A DNA stretch of 27,536 bases from Pseudomonadota bacterium. GTDB taxonomy: Bacteria; Pseudomonadota; Gammaproteobacteria; Steroidobacterales; Steroidobacteraceae. How positions within the stretch are numbered: the stretch's first letter is position 1; every line of letters begins with the position of its first letter. The notes beneath the pieces are model-generated. The model ran no database searches, had not been told where the DNA came from, and saw only the letters and a list, made by a program, of their open reading frames with translations. The stretch spans positions 1 to 27,536 of the forward strand of contig JAJZFQ010000032.1 of assembly GCA_021805275.1 (NCBI GenBank), given 5' to 3'. Made by a program: the position numbers and the translations under genes. Of this stretch, positions 1 through 8,567 are shown piece by piece.

Positions 1-693
1 CCGACGTTCACGACGGACATGGTCGATGTGATCTTCCGACCCTACTGGAACGTACCGCCCCGCATCGCCGTGCGTGAACTGCTGCCGGACATCCGCGCCA
101 GAGCGCGCTTCTTCTCCGCTCAGCACCTGCAGATCGTGCAGGGCCAGAGCGATGCGGCGCGCCCGGTGCCGCTGACGGCGGGCAACCTAGCGGCCGTGGC
201 CGCCGGCCGGCTGCGCCTGCGGCAACTGCCCGGTCCGGACAACGCGCTCGGGCTGATCAAGTTCGAAGTCCCGAACCGCTTCGACGTGCTGCTGCACGGG
301 ACGCCGGCGGAGCGGTTGTTCAGTCATGCCCGACGCGCGTTCAGCCACGGGTGCATCCGAGTGAGCAATCCGGCGGCATTGGCGCGTTTTGCGCTGCGGG
401 ATACGGCCGGGGCGTGGACGCTGGAGAAAATCAGCGCCGCGACGCGTGGTCCGGACAATCAGCGCGTCGAGCTGGCCCGCCCCATTCCGGTGATCGTGGT
501 GTATCTGACTGCCGGGGTCTCGGCCGATGGCACCGTGGAGTTCTTTGACGACGTCTATGGTGAGGACCGGCGCCTCGCGGCACGGCTCGGCATGTCGGCC
601 GAGCGCGCTGCGAAAACCCGTACCAGCGATACCGCCTCGCGAACTGTGCGGGTTGGACCGCCGCGGCTTGATTTCGCGCGCCCGCAGTGCTGA
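1..693 (+). CDS. L,D-transpeptidase, YcbB/LdtD type (5' partial)
   Basis: The reading frame is open from the first base, so the N-terminal part lies outside the window. L,D-transpeptidases of this group act in the periplasm and form 3-3 cross-links between meso-diaminopimelate residues of peptidoglycan. What is visible is the YkuD catalytic domain. An early FRPYWNVPP stretch matches the conserved NPPWNVPP-like segment of LdtD. It is followed by PGPDNALGLIKFEVPN, then LLHGTP, and then the catalytic motif SHGCIRV with the nucleophile Cys encoded at 352-354. The C-terminal TAGVSADGTVEFFDDVYGED segment also matches the LdtD tail. LLHGTP has Gly where many homologues have Asp (LHDTP). The N-terminal peptidoglycan-binding region cannot be seen. 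The family call is firm; the exact paralogue is less so. Confidence 0.9.
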   Translation, partial: PTFTTDMVDVIFRPYWNVPPRIAVRELLPDIRARARFFSAQHLQIVQGQSDAARPVPLTAGNLAAVAAGRLRLRQLPGPDNALGLIKFEVPNRFDVLLHGTPAERLFSHARRAFSHGCIRVSNPAALARFALRDTAGAWTLEKISAATRGPDNQRVELARPIPVIVVYLTAGVSADGTVEFFDDVYGEDRRLAARLGMSAERAAKTRTSDTASRTVRVGPPRLDFARPQC

Positions 694-823
694 GGTGCTC
701 CCCGGCGGCGCGCCGACCGGTCCGCCAGACTTTCATTGCGGGCAACGGCCGCACTGTCGATACGTATTGACCCCTACAACATTGCGCACAGGCCTTCTTG
801 GTGAGGCGAGATTTATCAGGTAA

Positions 824-839
824 ATCATCTTCGGGTGAT
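824..839 (+). promoter_or_regulatory. UUCG-capped hairpin in the ftsH leader
   Basis: ATCATC and GGTGAT pair (one G-T pair) across a TTCG tetraloop closed by C-G, a very stable RNA hairpin class. Just upstream, GATTTA at 810-815 and TAAATC at 821-826 form a competing 6-bp inverted repeat. Both lie in the leader of ftsH, so they could be a 5'-UTR control structure or part of a terminator-like element after the transpeptidase gene. No U-tract follows, which argues against an intrinsic terminator. Confidence 0.35.
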
Positions 840-910
840 GCGGTAACCCAAACGGGTGTCGCAGCAGCGTGCTGCGGGCGGTGTGCGCGGCGGAGATCGG
901 ACGGAACGCG

Positions 911-2797
911 GTGGACGGCAAGAAGCGACAACTGACGGTGTGGTATTGGCTGGGGCTCATCGGTCTGCTCCTGGCCATGCAGTTCTACCTGCTCGGCTCG
1001 CGTTCCGCGACGATCCCGTACAGTGAATTCAAGATTCTGCTCGCCGCCGGCAAGGTGCAACAGGCGAGCGTCGGTGCGGACACCATCGACGCAGAGGTCG
1101 ATGTTACGGGCACCAAGGATTTGCTGCCGGCGGCGCAGTACCAGCAGTTGCTCGCCGGACCGCGCTCGACGGTCCCGGCGCTGCGCCGGGTTGTGACCGA
1201 CCGGGTCGAGGATCCGCAGCTCACCGCACAGCTGCAGGCCGCGCACGTGACCTACTCCGGTGTAGCACAAAATCCGTGGCTCCGCACGCTGCTTGGCTGG
1301 ATCGTGCCGATCGGGCTGCTGGTGCTGGTGTGGGTCTGGATGATGCGCCGCAGCGCCGGGTCCGGATCGGGACTCATGATGGGTGTCGGGCAGAGCAAGG
1401 CGAAGCTCTACGTTGAATCGCAGACCAAAGTGCGCTTCGCGGACGTGGCCGGGATTGACGAGGCGAAGCAGGAACTCGAGGAGGTCGTGCAGTTTCTGCG
1501 CAGCCCGGAGCGCTTCCGCGGACTCGGCGGGAAGATCCCGAAAGGCGTGCTCATCGTCGGTGCACCGGGCACCGGCAAGACGCTGCTCGCCAAGGCGGTG
1601 GCCGGGGAGGCCGGCGTTCCGTTCCTCTCGATCAGCGGCTCGGAGTTCGTTGAGATGTTCGTCGGCGTCGGAGCCGCGCGTGTGCGCGACCTGTTCGCTC
1701 AGGCCCAGCAGCGCGCACCGTGCATCATCTTCATCGACGAGCTCGATGCGCTCGGTAAGGCGCGCGGCATCTCCGGACTGAACGGCAACGACGAGCGGGA
1801 GCAGACGCTGAATCAGCTCCTGGTGCAGATGGACGGATTCGATTCGCAGAGCGGAGTGATCATCCTCGCTGCAACCAACCGGCCGGAGATCCTCGATCCG
1901 GCGCTGCTGCGACCCGGGCGCTTCGATCGGCATGTCGCCATCGACCGGCCGGACATCAAGGGTCGCGAGGCGATCCTCAAGGTCCATGCGAAGAACGTCG
2001 TGCTCAGCCCCGAGGTGGATCTGGCGGTGGTGGCGGCGAAGACGCCGGGTTTCGCGGGCGCGGATCTGGCCAACATCGTCAACGAGGCGGCGCTGCACGC
2101 GGCGCGCGAGAACAAGAAGGCGGTCGAGCCGCGTGACTTTGATGAGGCGATCGACCGGGTGGTCGCCGGACTGGAGAAGCGCAACCGGGTGATGAACCCG
2201 AAGGAGAAGGAGACGGTCGCCTATCACGAGGCGGGCCATGCGCTCGTCGCCGAGAACCGCGCGCATGCCGATCGCGTGAGCAAGATCTCGATCATTCCAC
2301 GCGGCATCGGCGCACTCGGCTACACCCAACAGTTGCCCACCGAGGATCGCTATCTGCTCAAGCGCAGCGAGTTGCTCGATCGGCTGGACGTGCTGCTGGG
2401 CGGGCGGGTCGCCGAGGAGCTGGTGTACGGCGATGTGTCCACCGGCGCGCAGGACGATCTGCAGCGAGCCACCGACATGGTGCGGCACATGGTCACGCAG
2501 TACGGCATGAGCGAGCGGCTCGGTCAGGTGGCCTTCGATAGCCCCCGGCCGGCGCCGTTTCTCACCGTCCCACAGCCGAATCAGTCGGTGAGCTACAGCG
2601 AGGCCACAGCGCAGGTCATCGATGAGGAGGTCAGCCGGTTGATCCGGGAGGCTCATGATCGGGTCACGCACACCCTCACGGAGCAGCGCGGCTCGCTCGA
2701 GGCGCTCGCACGCCTGCTGCTCGAGAAGGAAGTCGTCGAGCGCACCGCGCTCGATGCGCTGCTCGCGAGCCGCCGCGCTGCATCCGGTGCGACCTGA
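911..2797 (+). CDS. ftsH: ATP-dependent zinc metalloprotease FtsH
   Basis: FtsH is a membrane-anchored AAA+ protease that unfolds and degrades membrane and regulatory proteins, acting as a hexamer with its catalytic part in the cytoplasm. From the GTG at 911 (628 aa) there is one TM helix near residues 10-28, an extracytoplasmic domain beginning [15 protein letters not shown], and a second TM helix near 128-145. The AAA domain follows, with Walker A GAPGTGKT, Walker [12 protein letters not shown] and the second region of homology [20 protein letters not shown]. The protease zinc motif HEAGH is present and an Asp-rich third-ligand region ([12 protein letters not shown]) follows. Walker B reads [11 protein letters not shown] where the housekeeping enzyme usually has DEIDAVGRQRG, so this may be a paralogue. 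An in-frame GTG at 869 would add 14 residues. I prefer 911 because [13 protein letters not shown] is a typical FtsH N-terminus, but neither start has a strong ribosome-binding site. Confidence 0.93.
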   Translation: MDGKKRQLTVWYWLGLIGLLLAMQFYLLGSRSATIPYSEFKILLAAGKVQQASVGADTIDAEVDVTGTKDLLPAAQYQQLLAGPRSTVPALRRVVTDRVEDPQLTAQLQAAHVTYSGVAQNPWLRTLLGWIVPIGLLVLVWVWMMRRSAGSGSGLMMGVGQSKAKLYVESQTKVRFADVAGIDEAKQELEEVVQFLRSPERFRGLGGKIPKGVLIVGAPGTGKTLLAKAVAGEAGVPFLSISGSEFVEMFVGVGAARVRDLFAQAQQRAPCIIFIDELDALGKARGISGLNGNDEREQTLNQLLVQMDGFDSQSGVIILAATNRPEILDPALLRPGRFDRHVAIDRPDIKGREAILKVHAKNVVLSPEVDLAVVAAKTPGFAGADLANIVNEAALHAARENKKAVEPRDFDEAIDRVVAGLEKRNRVMNPKEKETVAYHEAGHALVAENRAHADRVSKISIIPRGIGALGYTQQLPTEDRYLLKRSELLDRLDVLLGGRVAEELVYGDVSTGAQDDLQRATDMVRHMVTQYGMSERLGQVAFDSPRPAPFLTVPQPNQSVSYSEATAQVIDEEVSRLIREAHDRVTHTLTEQRGSLEALARLLLEKEVVERTALDALLASRRAASGAT

Positions 2798-2908
2798 GGC
2801 CTCACCACACCGAGTGCTCGAGCATTGGCAGGTGCGGCGCTGGCCGCACAGCTGTCGTGCTGCCAACGCGCAACGGGCGGACGCACCGAACGGCAGGCAG
2901 GAGGGGTC

Positions 2909-3268
2909 ATGGGGAGGCGGCACAGCACGTCAGGCACGGTGACGGCGGCCCGGGTTCCCGCGCCCCGGGCGCACTTTCAGCTCGCTGAACGTCCGATCCG
3001 CGTGCCGGGTCATCAGGTCACCGGCGTGATCAATGCGCTCGGCGAGGGCGTTGGCGCGCCGGTGAGCGGCAAGGACCAGTACCGCGTGGTACTGAGGATG
3101 TTGAGGGCAGCGGCCCTAGAGCGCGGCGAGCGCCTCTGCGCACGGCGCGATCACTTTCAGCGTCAGCAGCGCATCGGCCCGAGTACGCCCGAGATTGACC
3201 GCGGCGATGGGGATGCCGCGCGTGGCCGCCGCCTGCGCGAAGCGGTAACCGGAGTACACCATCAGTGA
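2909..3268 (+). CDS. Possible small protein of unknown function
   Basis: I do not recognise this protein. The ATG at 2909 has AGGAGG at 2899-2904, an unusually good ribosome-binding site for this window. The frame lies in the gap between ftsH and the convergent sirtuin gene. The first 69 codons give a plausible basic protein containing HFQLAERPIRVPGHQVTGV. The last 50 codons run antisense to the sirtuin 3' end, where composition alone could keep a frame open. The true gene could therefore be shorter or frameshifted, or there may be no gene. Confidence 0.25.
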   Translation: MGRRHSTSGTVTAARVPAPRAHFQLAERPIRVPGHQVTGVINALGEGVGAPVSGKDQYRVVLRMLRAAALERGERLCARRDHFQRQQRIGPSTPEIDRGDGDAARGRRLREAVTGVHHQ

Positions 3269-3919
3269 GGAGCCGACCACCAGCAGCGCATCGGCTCGCT
3301 CGAGTCCGCACTGTGCCTGTTCGACCCGCTGCGGTGGCACGTTCTCCCCGAAAAAGACCACGTCGGGCTTGAGCACCCCACCGCAGCCCGAACAGGCTGG
3401 CACCACGAACTCATCGAAGGACAGTCCGTCGAGGTCCGCATCGCCGTCGGGTGCGCTCGGCGCACCCAGTGCGCTCCAGCGCGCGTTGCAGCGCTGGAGC
3501 CGTCTCTGCAACACCGCGCGGGCGCTCAGCTGCCCACAACCCATGCAACGCACCTGGTCGATCCGGCCGTGCAGGTCGATGACCTGTGCGCTACCGGCCG
3601 CCTGGTGCAGCCCATCGACATTCTGGGTGACCAGCAATTCGATCCGACCGGCGCGCTCGAGACGCACCAACGCCGTATGTGCCGCGTTCGGCTGCGCCGC
3701 TTGCACCCGCGGCCAGCCCGCAAGACTGCGGGCCCAGTAGCGCTTGCGGATCGCCTCGCTGCCCATGAATACGGCGAAGTTGACCGGCGGCGTGCGCTTC
3801 CAGTGGCCCTCGGCGTCTCGGTAGTCGGGGATTCCGGAGTCGGTGCTGCAGCCGGCGCCGGTGAGGACGAACAGCCGGCGGTGCCGGGTGAGGAAGGTGT
3901 GCAGTGCGTGCGCAGACAT
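3116..3919 (-). CDS. Sir2-family NAD-dependent protein deacylase (sirtuin)
   Basis: Sirtuins remove acetyl or longer acyl groups from lysines using NAD, giving nicotinamide and O-acyl-ADP-ribose. From the ATG at 3919 (267 aa) the NAD-binding motif GAGCSTDSGIPDYR is at residues 21-34, TQNVDGLH at 98-105 and the catalytic His in DLHG at about 117. Four zinc cysteines follow as CMGC (125, 128) and CSGC (176, 179), then FFGENVP and a GSSLMVYSGYRF segment. The GAGCST form of the first motif points to the class II (SIRT4-like) bacterial branch, some of which act as lipoamidases or deacylases. An ATG at 3940 would add seven residues and cannot be excluded. The gene is divergent from the exported peptidase. 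A role in controlling acylated proteins, perhaps lipoylated ones given the neighbourhood, is only a thought. Confidence 0.92.
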   Translation of the reverse strand: MSAHALHTFLTRHRRLFVLTGAGCSTDSGIPDYRDAEGHWKRTPPVNFAVFMGSEAIRKRYWARSLAGWPRVQAAQPNAAHTALVRLERAGRIELLVTQNVDGLHQAAGSAQVIDLHGRIDQVRCMGCGQLSARAVLQRRLQRCNARWSALGAPSAPDGDADLDGLSFDEFVVPACSGCGGVLKPDVVFFGENVPPQRVEQAQCGLERADALLVVGSSLMVYSGYRFAQAAATRGIPIAAVNLGRTRADALLTLKVIAPCAEALAAL

Positions 3920-4027
3920 GGCCGTTCGGGTGGTGTGCATCGTGCGGCGGTGCCGGCGCGGTCCGCCGCAGGATGCGCTCGGGCTGACGCATCGGGTGTG
4001 CGGCGAGCCCAGAGGTGTGTGCGGTGC

Positions 4028-4046
4028 GGGGCAGATACCCCATAAT
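4028..4046 (+). promoter_or_regulatory. Possible promoter -10 box and short hairpin before the peptidase gene
   Basis: GGGG (4028-4031) and CCCC (4038-4041) frame a six-base loop and run directly into CATAAT (4041-4046), a five-of-six match to a sigma-70 -10 box, 36 bases before the peptidase ATG. No convincing -35 box is visible, so the call is weak. Confidence 0.3.
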
Positions 4047-4082
4047 AGCGGGAAAACACCAGCCTGCTGCGCGGGAGACGAG

Positions 4083-6353
4083 ATGAGAGCACTGGCGCCA
4101 CTGATCGGAGCAGCCCTTGCGGGGATCTTCGCTGCACCGGCGTTCGCGGCCGCGCCGCCGGATTTCGCCGCGCTGAGCCGCATCATTGCGGTGTCCGGCT
4201 ACGAGCAGGGGCTCTCGGCGGCGATCGTCCGCCAGCTCGGCGCTGCGGGACTGCACCCGCAGAGCGACAACCTGGACGATGTCTGGGTGAGCGTCGGTCA
4301 CGGAGAGCCGCACCGCCTTATCGTCGCGCCAATCGATCAGCCGGGCTACCTCGTCGGGGCGATCACGGCTCAGGGTTACCTGCGCGTACAGCGCCTGCCG
4401 CAGCGTGAGCCGAATCCGGTGTTCGACACGCTGAGCTTCGCGCAGCCGGTGCATGTGCTGACGCCCCAGGGGCTACTCAATGGCGGCTTCGCCGGACTCA
4501 GCATTCACCTCGCTCCCGGTCACCTCAATCCGCCCTCGATGGCACCGATCGGCAATCTCTACGTCGATCTCGGTGCGACGTCCGCCGCCGAGGCGCGCGC
4601 TGCCGGGGCCGACATTCTCGATCCGATCGCGCTCGCCCAGCCGCCCATCACCATCGGGGCCGATGACGAGGCGGGGGCGGACGCCGGCGATCGGTTCGGC
4701 TGGGAGGCGCTGCTCGAAGCCGCACAGGGGCTTTCGCAGGCGCACGCCCGCGGGACCACTATCATCGCGTTCGTGACCCAGCAGTGGCTGGGCGGACGCG
4801 GCCTGGCGCGTGTGTTGACGGAGCTGCCGGCCGAGCAAGTGGTCTTTGTCGGTCGGCTGTTCCCGCCGGCGCCGGGCTCTGATGGACCCATCCCCGGTGT
4901 GCTGCCCGGCGAGGGCGTGCTCATCGGCACCAGCGCTGCCGCAGGCGGCGGCCTACCGGATGCGCTGCTGACCCTCGCGCATACCAATCACGTTCCCGCC
5001 CGGACGGTCGCGGCGCGCGCCCCGGTGATCAGCGGTTTCGGGCCCAAGCCGCAACTGCCCCGCGAGTTCGCCATGCTGGGCGTTCCGACGGTCTATCCGG
5101 TCACGCCGGCGGAGACGTTCTCGCGCGCGGACGTCCGCAAGCTCACCCGGCTGCTCGAGCTTTACGTGGGCGAACCGGTGATCCCGATGAGCGCCGAGCG
5201 CGATCCATTCGATGCGGCGCGCACTGCGCCGCCGGGCAGCGTGCCTGCGGTCCTTGATGCCGCCCGCGCGCCGGATGCCCAGCTGTTGAAGACGCTCGAG
5301 ACGGTGACGACCGCCTATGGGGCGAGTGGCCACGAGGCGGGCGCTCGAGCGGCGATCCTCAGCCGGCTGCCGGCCTGGGCGCGGCGCAGGGCGCACGTTG
5401 ATCCGGCCGGCAACCTGGTGCTGCACATCGGCCGGGCGGTGCCGGGCGTGCACGCTCCGAGCATTCTGTTCGATGCGCACAGCGACGAGATTGGTTATCA
5501 GGTCACGCGGATCCGCGCTGACGGGGCGCTCGTGGTGCGCGAGCTCGGGGGCTTCTACGGCCGGTACTATCTCGGCCACGTCATGCTGGTGCACTTGCAC
5601 GACGGACGCAGCGTCGGGGCGGTGCTGGGATTGCCCGCGGGGTGGGACCAGCCCGGCTTCAAGTGGCCGCCGGCCCTGAGCACGCTCAGCGAGACGGCCG
5701 AGGCCTACGTCGGCACCGACTCGCGCGCGGCCACCGAGCGGCTCGGCATCCAAGTTGGGAACTTCCTGACCATCCCGAAGGTTTATCGGCCGCTGCTGGG
5801 CTCGCATTTCCAGGCCCGCAGCACCGATGACCGGGCCGGCGACACCGCCCTGATCGAGGCGGTGCGCTCGCTCGGGCCGGACTTCGCGCGCAAGCATCCG
5901 GGCCGGCAGCTGACTTTCCTGTGGGCGACCCGCGAGGAGGTTGGACTGCAGGGTGCAGCCGCCTATGCGGCGCGCGTGGCCAAACTCGGGCGCGAGCCCG
6001 ATGTGGTGTTCGCGGTCGACATGTTCGTCAGCAGCCAGTCGCCGCTCGAGGCGCGCCGCTATGGCGATCAACCCCTCGGCGACGGTTTCGTGGTGCGCGC
6101 CGTGGATCTGTCGCACGTCGATTCGCCCGCGGATGTGCAGCGGGTCGTGGCGCTCGCCCGCGCGCACGGCATCGCCGTGCAGTACGGCATTACCGGCGGC
6201 GGCAACGACTCTGCGGTGTATACCCGCTACGGCGTCAATGCCGTGGCGCTTGGCTGGCCGACCAAGTACTCGCATTCCCCGGCCGAGGAGGCCGATACAC
6301 GCGACGTCGACGGACTGGCGCGCATCTGCACGGTGCTCGCGAAGGACTGGTAG
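4083..6353 (+). CDS. Exported M42-type aminopeptidase with two fused domains, the first degenerate
   Basis: The ATG at 4083 has GGGAGA eight bases upstream and opens a classic signal peptide (MRALAPLIGAALAGIF..AFA, cleavage near residue 22), so the 756-aa product is secreted or periplasmic. The C-terminal half is a complete M42-type metallopeptidase. It has DAHSDEIG at about 464-471, STDDRAG with Asp582, REEVGLQG with Glu618/Glu619, FAVDMF with Asp646 and a final His731 in YSHSPAEE. These are the expected two-metal ligands and catalytic glutamate. The N-terminal half repeats the same architecture, but the metal positions are lost: APIDQPGYL replaces DAHSDEIGY, FVTQQWLGG replaces the EE motif, and VFVGRLF replaces FAVDMF. 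One active and one dead copy in a single chain suggests the first became a structural or substrate-selecting domain. M42 enzymes are usually about 350 aa, single-domain and cytoplasmic. The substrate is not predictable. Confidence 0.85.
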   Translation: MRALAPLIGAALAGIFAAPAFAAAPPDFAALSRIIAVSGYEQGLSAAIVRQLGAAGLHPQSDNLDDVWVSVGHGEPHRLIVAPIDQPGYLVGAITAQGYLRVQRLPQREPNPVFDTLSFAQPVHVLTPQGLLNGGFAGLSIHLAPGHLNPPSMAPIGNLYVDLGATSAAEARAAGADILDPIALAQPPITIGADDEAGADAGDRFGWEALLEAAQGLSQAHARGTTIIAFVTQQWLGGRGLARVLTELPAEQVVFVGRLFPPAPGSDGPIPGVLPGEGVLIGTSAAAGGGLPDALLTLAHTNHVPARTVAARAPVISGFGPKPQLPREFAMLGVPTVYPVTPAETFSRADVRKLTRLLELYVGEPVIPMSAERDPFDAARTAPPGSVPAVLDAARAPDAQLLKTLETVTTAYGASGHEAGARAAILSRLPAWARRRAHVDPAGNLVLHIGRAVPGVHAPSILFDAHSDEIGYQVTRIRADGALVVRELGGFYGRYYLGHVMLVHLHDGRSVGAVLGLPAGWDQPGFKWPPALSTLSETAEAYVGTDSRAATERLGIQVGNFLTIPKVYRPLLGSHFQARSTDDRAGDTALIEAVRSLGPDFARKHPGRQLTFLWATREEVGLQGAAAYAARVAKLGREPDVVFAVDMFVSSQSPLEARRYGDQPLGDGFVVRAVDLSHVDSPADVQRVVALARAHGIAVQYGITGGGNDSAVYTRYGVNAVALGWPTKYSHSPAEEADTRDVDGLARICTVLAKDW

Positions 6354-6408
6354 GCGCTTCAGCTACCACAACGACGCCGCCGCGTGCGCTGGCGGGGCGG
6401 CCTGTCGC

Positions 6409-6879
6409 TCAAAGCGGTGCCGGGCTCGCGGCATGCGCGATGTGGATCTCGAGCGAGCGCTCGGCCTTCAGAGAGTTGGCGATCAGGCAGGCGCGGTCGG
6501 CCTGACGCAGCAGCCGCCTGGCGCGCGCCGCGTCGGCGCCCGGTGCGAGGGTCAGGTGCGCCTGCAGGGACACGCGCGTGAACTGCGCCACCCGCTCACG
6601 CTTCTCCAGCAGACCCTCGGCGCGGCACTCGAGCTGCTGCCAGCCGAACAATGCCGCGCCGCTGACGGCGCGGAAGGTGAACACGAAGCAGTCGACGAGC
6701 GCCGCGACCAGTAGCGCCTCGGGCGACCAGGCGTCCCCCGGCCCGCCAAACTGGCGCGCCGGAGTACTGCTGAACGGCGCAGCGCCCGGTGTCTTCACGA
6801 CGACCGCGCCGGAAAACCCTCCGCTCGCCTCGGCGGTGTATCGGTGCGGGTAGGGTTCTGCCGAGCTCTTCAGCGCCAC
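6409..6879 (-). CDS. OsmC/Ohr-family thiol peroxidase-like protein
   Basis: OsmC-family proteins reduce organic hydroperoxides, and in some cases react with sulfane sulfur species, through two cysteines. The 156-aa product has both: Cys64 in ALVDCFVF at the start of the central helix and Cys131 in RACLIANSL. The SPEALLVAALVDC segment is typical of the family. I place the start at the GTG at 6879, because the family domain begins at ALKSSAEPYPHRY; this start overlaps the end of the upstream porin gene by 10 bases. That overlap makes it the last gene of a dsrE2-tusA-porin-osmC unit. A role in detoxifying reactive sulfur or peroxide during sulfur oxidation fits the context but is inference. Confidence 0.85.
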   Translation of the reverse strand: MALKSSAEPYPHRYTAEASGGFSGAVVVKTPGAAPFSSTPARQFGGPGDAWSPEALLVAALVDCFVFTFRAVSGAALFGWQQLECRAEGLLEKRERVAQFTRVSLQAHLTLAPGADAARARRLLRQADRACLIANSLKAERSLEIHIAHAASPAPL

Positions 6880-8237
6880 GCGTAACCGACGTCCAGGATG
6901 TACTGGTGCATGCGCAGCGCGATTGTCTGGGTCGGGTCGAAGGTATTCGGTCCCACCACCGTGTGGTTGGGGGCATAGGTGAAGGCAAAGGTAAGCTGGC
7001 CGCCGCCGCTGTCGTGATGGGTCAGTCCGACGGCGATGTGGTCCTGGATCACCCCCGGGGCGAGGATGTTCAACGTGACCTGCGAGCTCGGAATAGGCTG
7101 CGTGCCGTGGCTGACGCCGAAGCGCGCAGTCCAGACCGGGTCGATCCGCCAGCGCATGCCAAGCTTGAAGATGGTCATGTCGCGCCAACCGAAGCCCGGC
7201 CCGTTCGGCCCGCCGAGGCAGCTCGAGAGACTCGTTCCGCCGGCACCGGCCGTCGGGCAGCGGAAGAGGTTCGCGATCGGGTTACCGACCGAGGAGACTC
7301 CGCTGTACCAGATCCGCTGGGTATCGAAACTCACCGCGAGCGGGGCGCTTGGCTTGTACGTGACGCCGAGGGTCGCCGAGGCGGGGATGTCGAACGAGCC
7401 GCCGCCGGCGAACAGATCCGCGTAGTGAGTGAGCTTGGACATGTACATCTTGGAGGTGTAGGCAGCCGCGAACGCCCACTGCTGCACGGGACGCCATTCC
7501 AGCCCGACGGCCACACCGCCGCCGTAGGACATCTCGTGACCATTGTTGGTCAGCGCCGAGGGCATGGTGGTGCCGCCGCTCGCAGCAAAGGTTTCGGTAT
7601 AGCCGGCAAACGCCCCGAGACCCCGGGCCTCGAAGCGTTGCGCCGCGCCGATCAGCGAGACGCCGATCGCGAGATGCCTGTCGTCGAGGGTATGCACGTA
7701 GGTGGCGTTGAGAAATCCCTGCATCAGATCCACGCCGGCGATGCCGGTGCCGTAGGTGCCGGGCAGTCTGGTGACCGGGGCGGGTCCCGGACCATCCGGA
7801 TCAAACGTCGCCGTCCCACCGACCCACTTGGTGTTCATTCCGCCGCGCCCGTAAAAGGCGATGCCGAGCTGATCTTGTGCGTCGAGCCGGTGGCGCCAGG
7901 CGATGTACGGAATGGGAAAGAACTTGTTGGCACTGCTGAGGGCGTTCGGCCCGATCGTGAAGGCGCCGCCATTGCCGTTGGCGAGACTCGCCGAGCTCGT
8001 GTAGCTGCGATCGGGGCTGAACACCTCGAGCCCGACCTCGAGGCTGTCATGTACGAAGGCGAGTCCGGCGGGGTTGGTGGCGATGATCATCACCTCAGCC
8101 GGATCGGCGCTGCCCGCGCCGGCCATGCCGGCGTTCTTGGCCCCGGCACCATCGGTGAAGTATCCGTTGGTCGCCTGCGCCGTGGCGGCGAGAAGGACTG
8201 ATGCTATAAGCCCGGTAAGCCTTAAGTCGAGCTTCAT
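6870..8237 (-). CDS. OmpP1/FadL/TodX-family outer membrane channel
   Basis: FadL-type proteins are 14-strand outer membrane barrels that let hydrophobic molecules diffuse sideways into the membrane. The 455-aa product has a signal peptide (MKLDLRLTGLIASVLLAATAQA) followed by NGYFTDGAGAKNAGMAGAG, the FadL-like N-terminal hatch segment. The rest is rich in alternating beta-strand patterns with Gly and aromatic residues, and it ends in an aromatic-rich strand (YILDVGYAWR). GAGGGGG-like purine-rich sequence lies before the ATG. It sits 62 bases downstream of tusA and overlaps osmC, in the same direction as dsrE2. In a sulfur oxidiser this suggests uptake of hydrophobic sulfur or organosulfur compounds rather than fatty acids. 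That is inference from position alone. Confidence 0.88.
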   Translation of the reverse strand: MKLDLRLTGLIASVLLAATAQATNGYFTDGAGAKNAGMAGAGSADPAEVMIIATNPAGLAFVHDSLEVGLEVFSPDRSYTSSASLANGNGGAFTIGPNALSSANKFFPIPYIAWRHRLDAQDQLGIAFYGRGGMNTKWVGGTATFDPDGPGPAPVTRLPGTYGTGIAGVDLMQGFLNATYVHTLDDRHLAIGVSLIGAAQRFEARGLGAFAGYTETFAASGGTTMPSALTNNGHEMSYGGGVAVGLEWRPVQQWAFAAAYTSKMYMSKLTHYADLFAGGGSFDIPASATLGVTYKPSAPLAVSFDTQRIWYSGVSSVGNPIANLFRCPTAGAGGTSLSSCLGGPNGPGFGWRDMTIFKLGMRWRIDPVWTARFGVSHGTQPIPSSQVTLNILAPGVIQDHIAVGLTHHDSGGGQLTFAFTYAPNHTVVGPNTFDPTQTIALRMHQYILDVGYAWR

Positions 8238-8299
8238 ATCAACCCCCTCAAGGGTTTGCCCGCGCTGCGGGCGGTGGGTCGGCGTTACGCCGCGCCGCG

Positions 8300-8527
8300 T
8301 CAGCCGCTACGGCGTATCAGGAAGTGGAAGACCTTTCCTTCAGTGGACGATTCGAGCAGTTCATTGCCGGTGGTGCGACAGAAGGCCTGGAAATCCTTGA
8401 CCGAGCCGGGGTCGGTGGCGAGCACCTCGAGGGTGCCGCCGGCCGGCAGCGCGGTGAGCGCCTTCTTGGCCCGCAGGATCGGCAGCGGGCAATTGAGTCC
8501 CTTCGCGTCAAGAGTTTGGTCTGCCAT
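8300..8527 (-). CDS. tusA: Sulfur carrier protein TusA
   Basis: TusA is a small persulfide carrier that moves sulfane sulfur between rhodaneses, DsrE proteins and sulfur-oxidising complexes in the cytoplasm. The 75-aa product has the family signature LDAKGLNCPLPILRAKKAL, with the sulfur-accepting Cys13 in the CPxP motif. The ending FHFLIRRSG is also typical. The start is the ATG at 8527; a longer frame upstream has no family similarity. It follows dsrE2 by 40 bases on the minus strand, the usual pairing in sHdr clusters, where TusA is thought to hand sulfur to DsrE3A and the sHdr complex. Confidence 0.95.
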   Translation of the reverse strand: MADQTLDAKGLNCPLPILRAKKALTALPAGGTLEVLATDPGSVKDFQAFCRTTGNELLESSTEGKVFHFLIRRSG

Positions 8528-8567
8528 GGGGCTATGCCGATGAAATCGGCCCTCTGCTGGTGGTGAT

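Noticed and set aside
431..2923. 830-codon open frame on the minus strand opposite ftsH
   Set aside because: It is antisense to a clear FtsH with all motifs. The translation is Arg/His/Leu-rich without any domain, as expected from GC-rich third positions.
3843..4082. N-terminal extension of the peptidase upstream of 4083
   Set aside because: The ATG at 4083 has a ribosome-binding site and a proper signal peptide; the upstream part overlaps the divergent sirtuin and lacks family similarity.
6376..6401. GCCGCC/GGCGGC hairpin between the peptidase and osmC ends as a bidirectional terminator
   Set aside because: The arms pair, but no T-tract follows on either strand and such GC repeats are common here by chance.
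6789..8201. 470-codon open frame on the plus strand opposite the porin gene
   Set aside because: The minus-strand frame has a signal peptide and FadL features; the plus frame has no recognisable domain and no ribosome-binding site.
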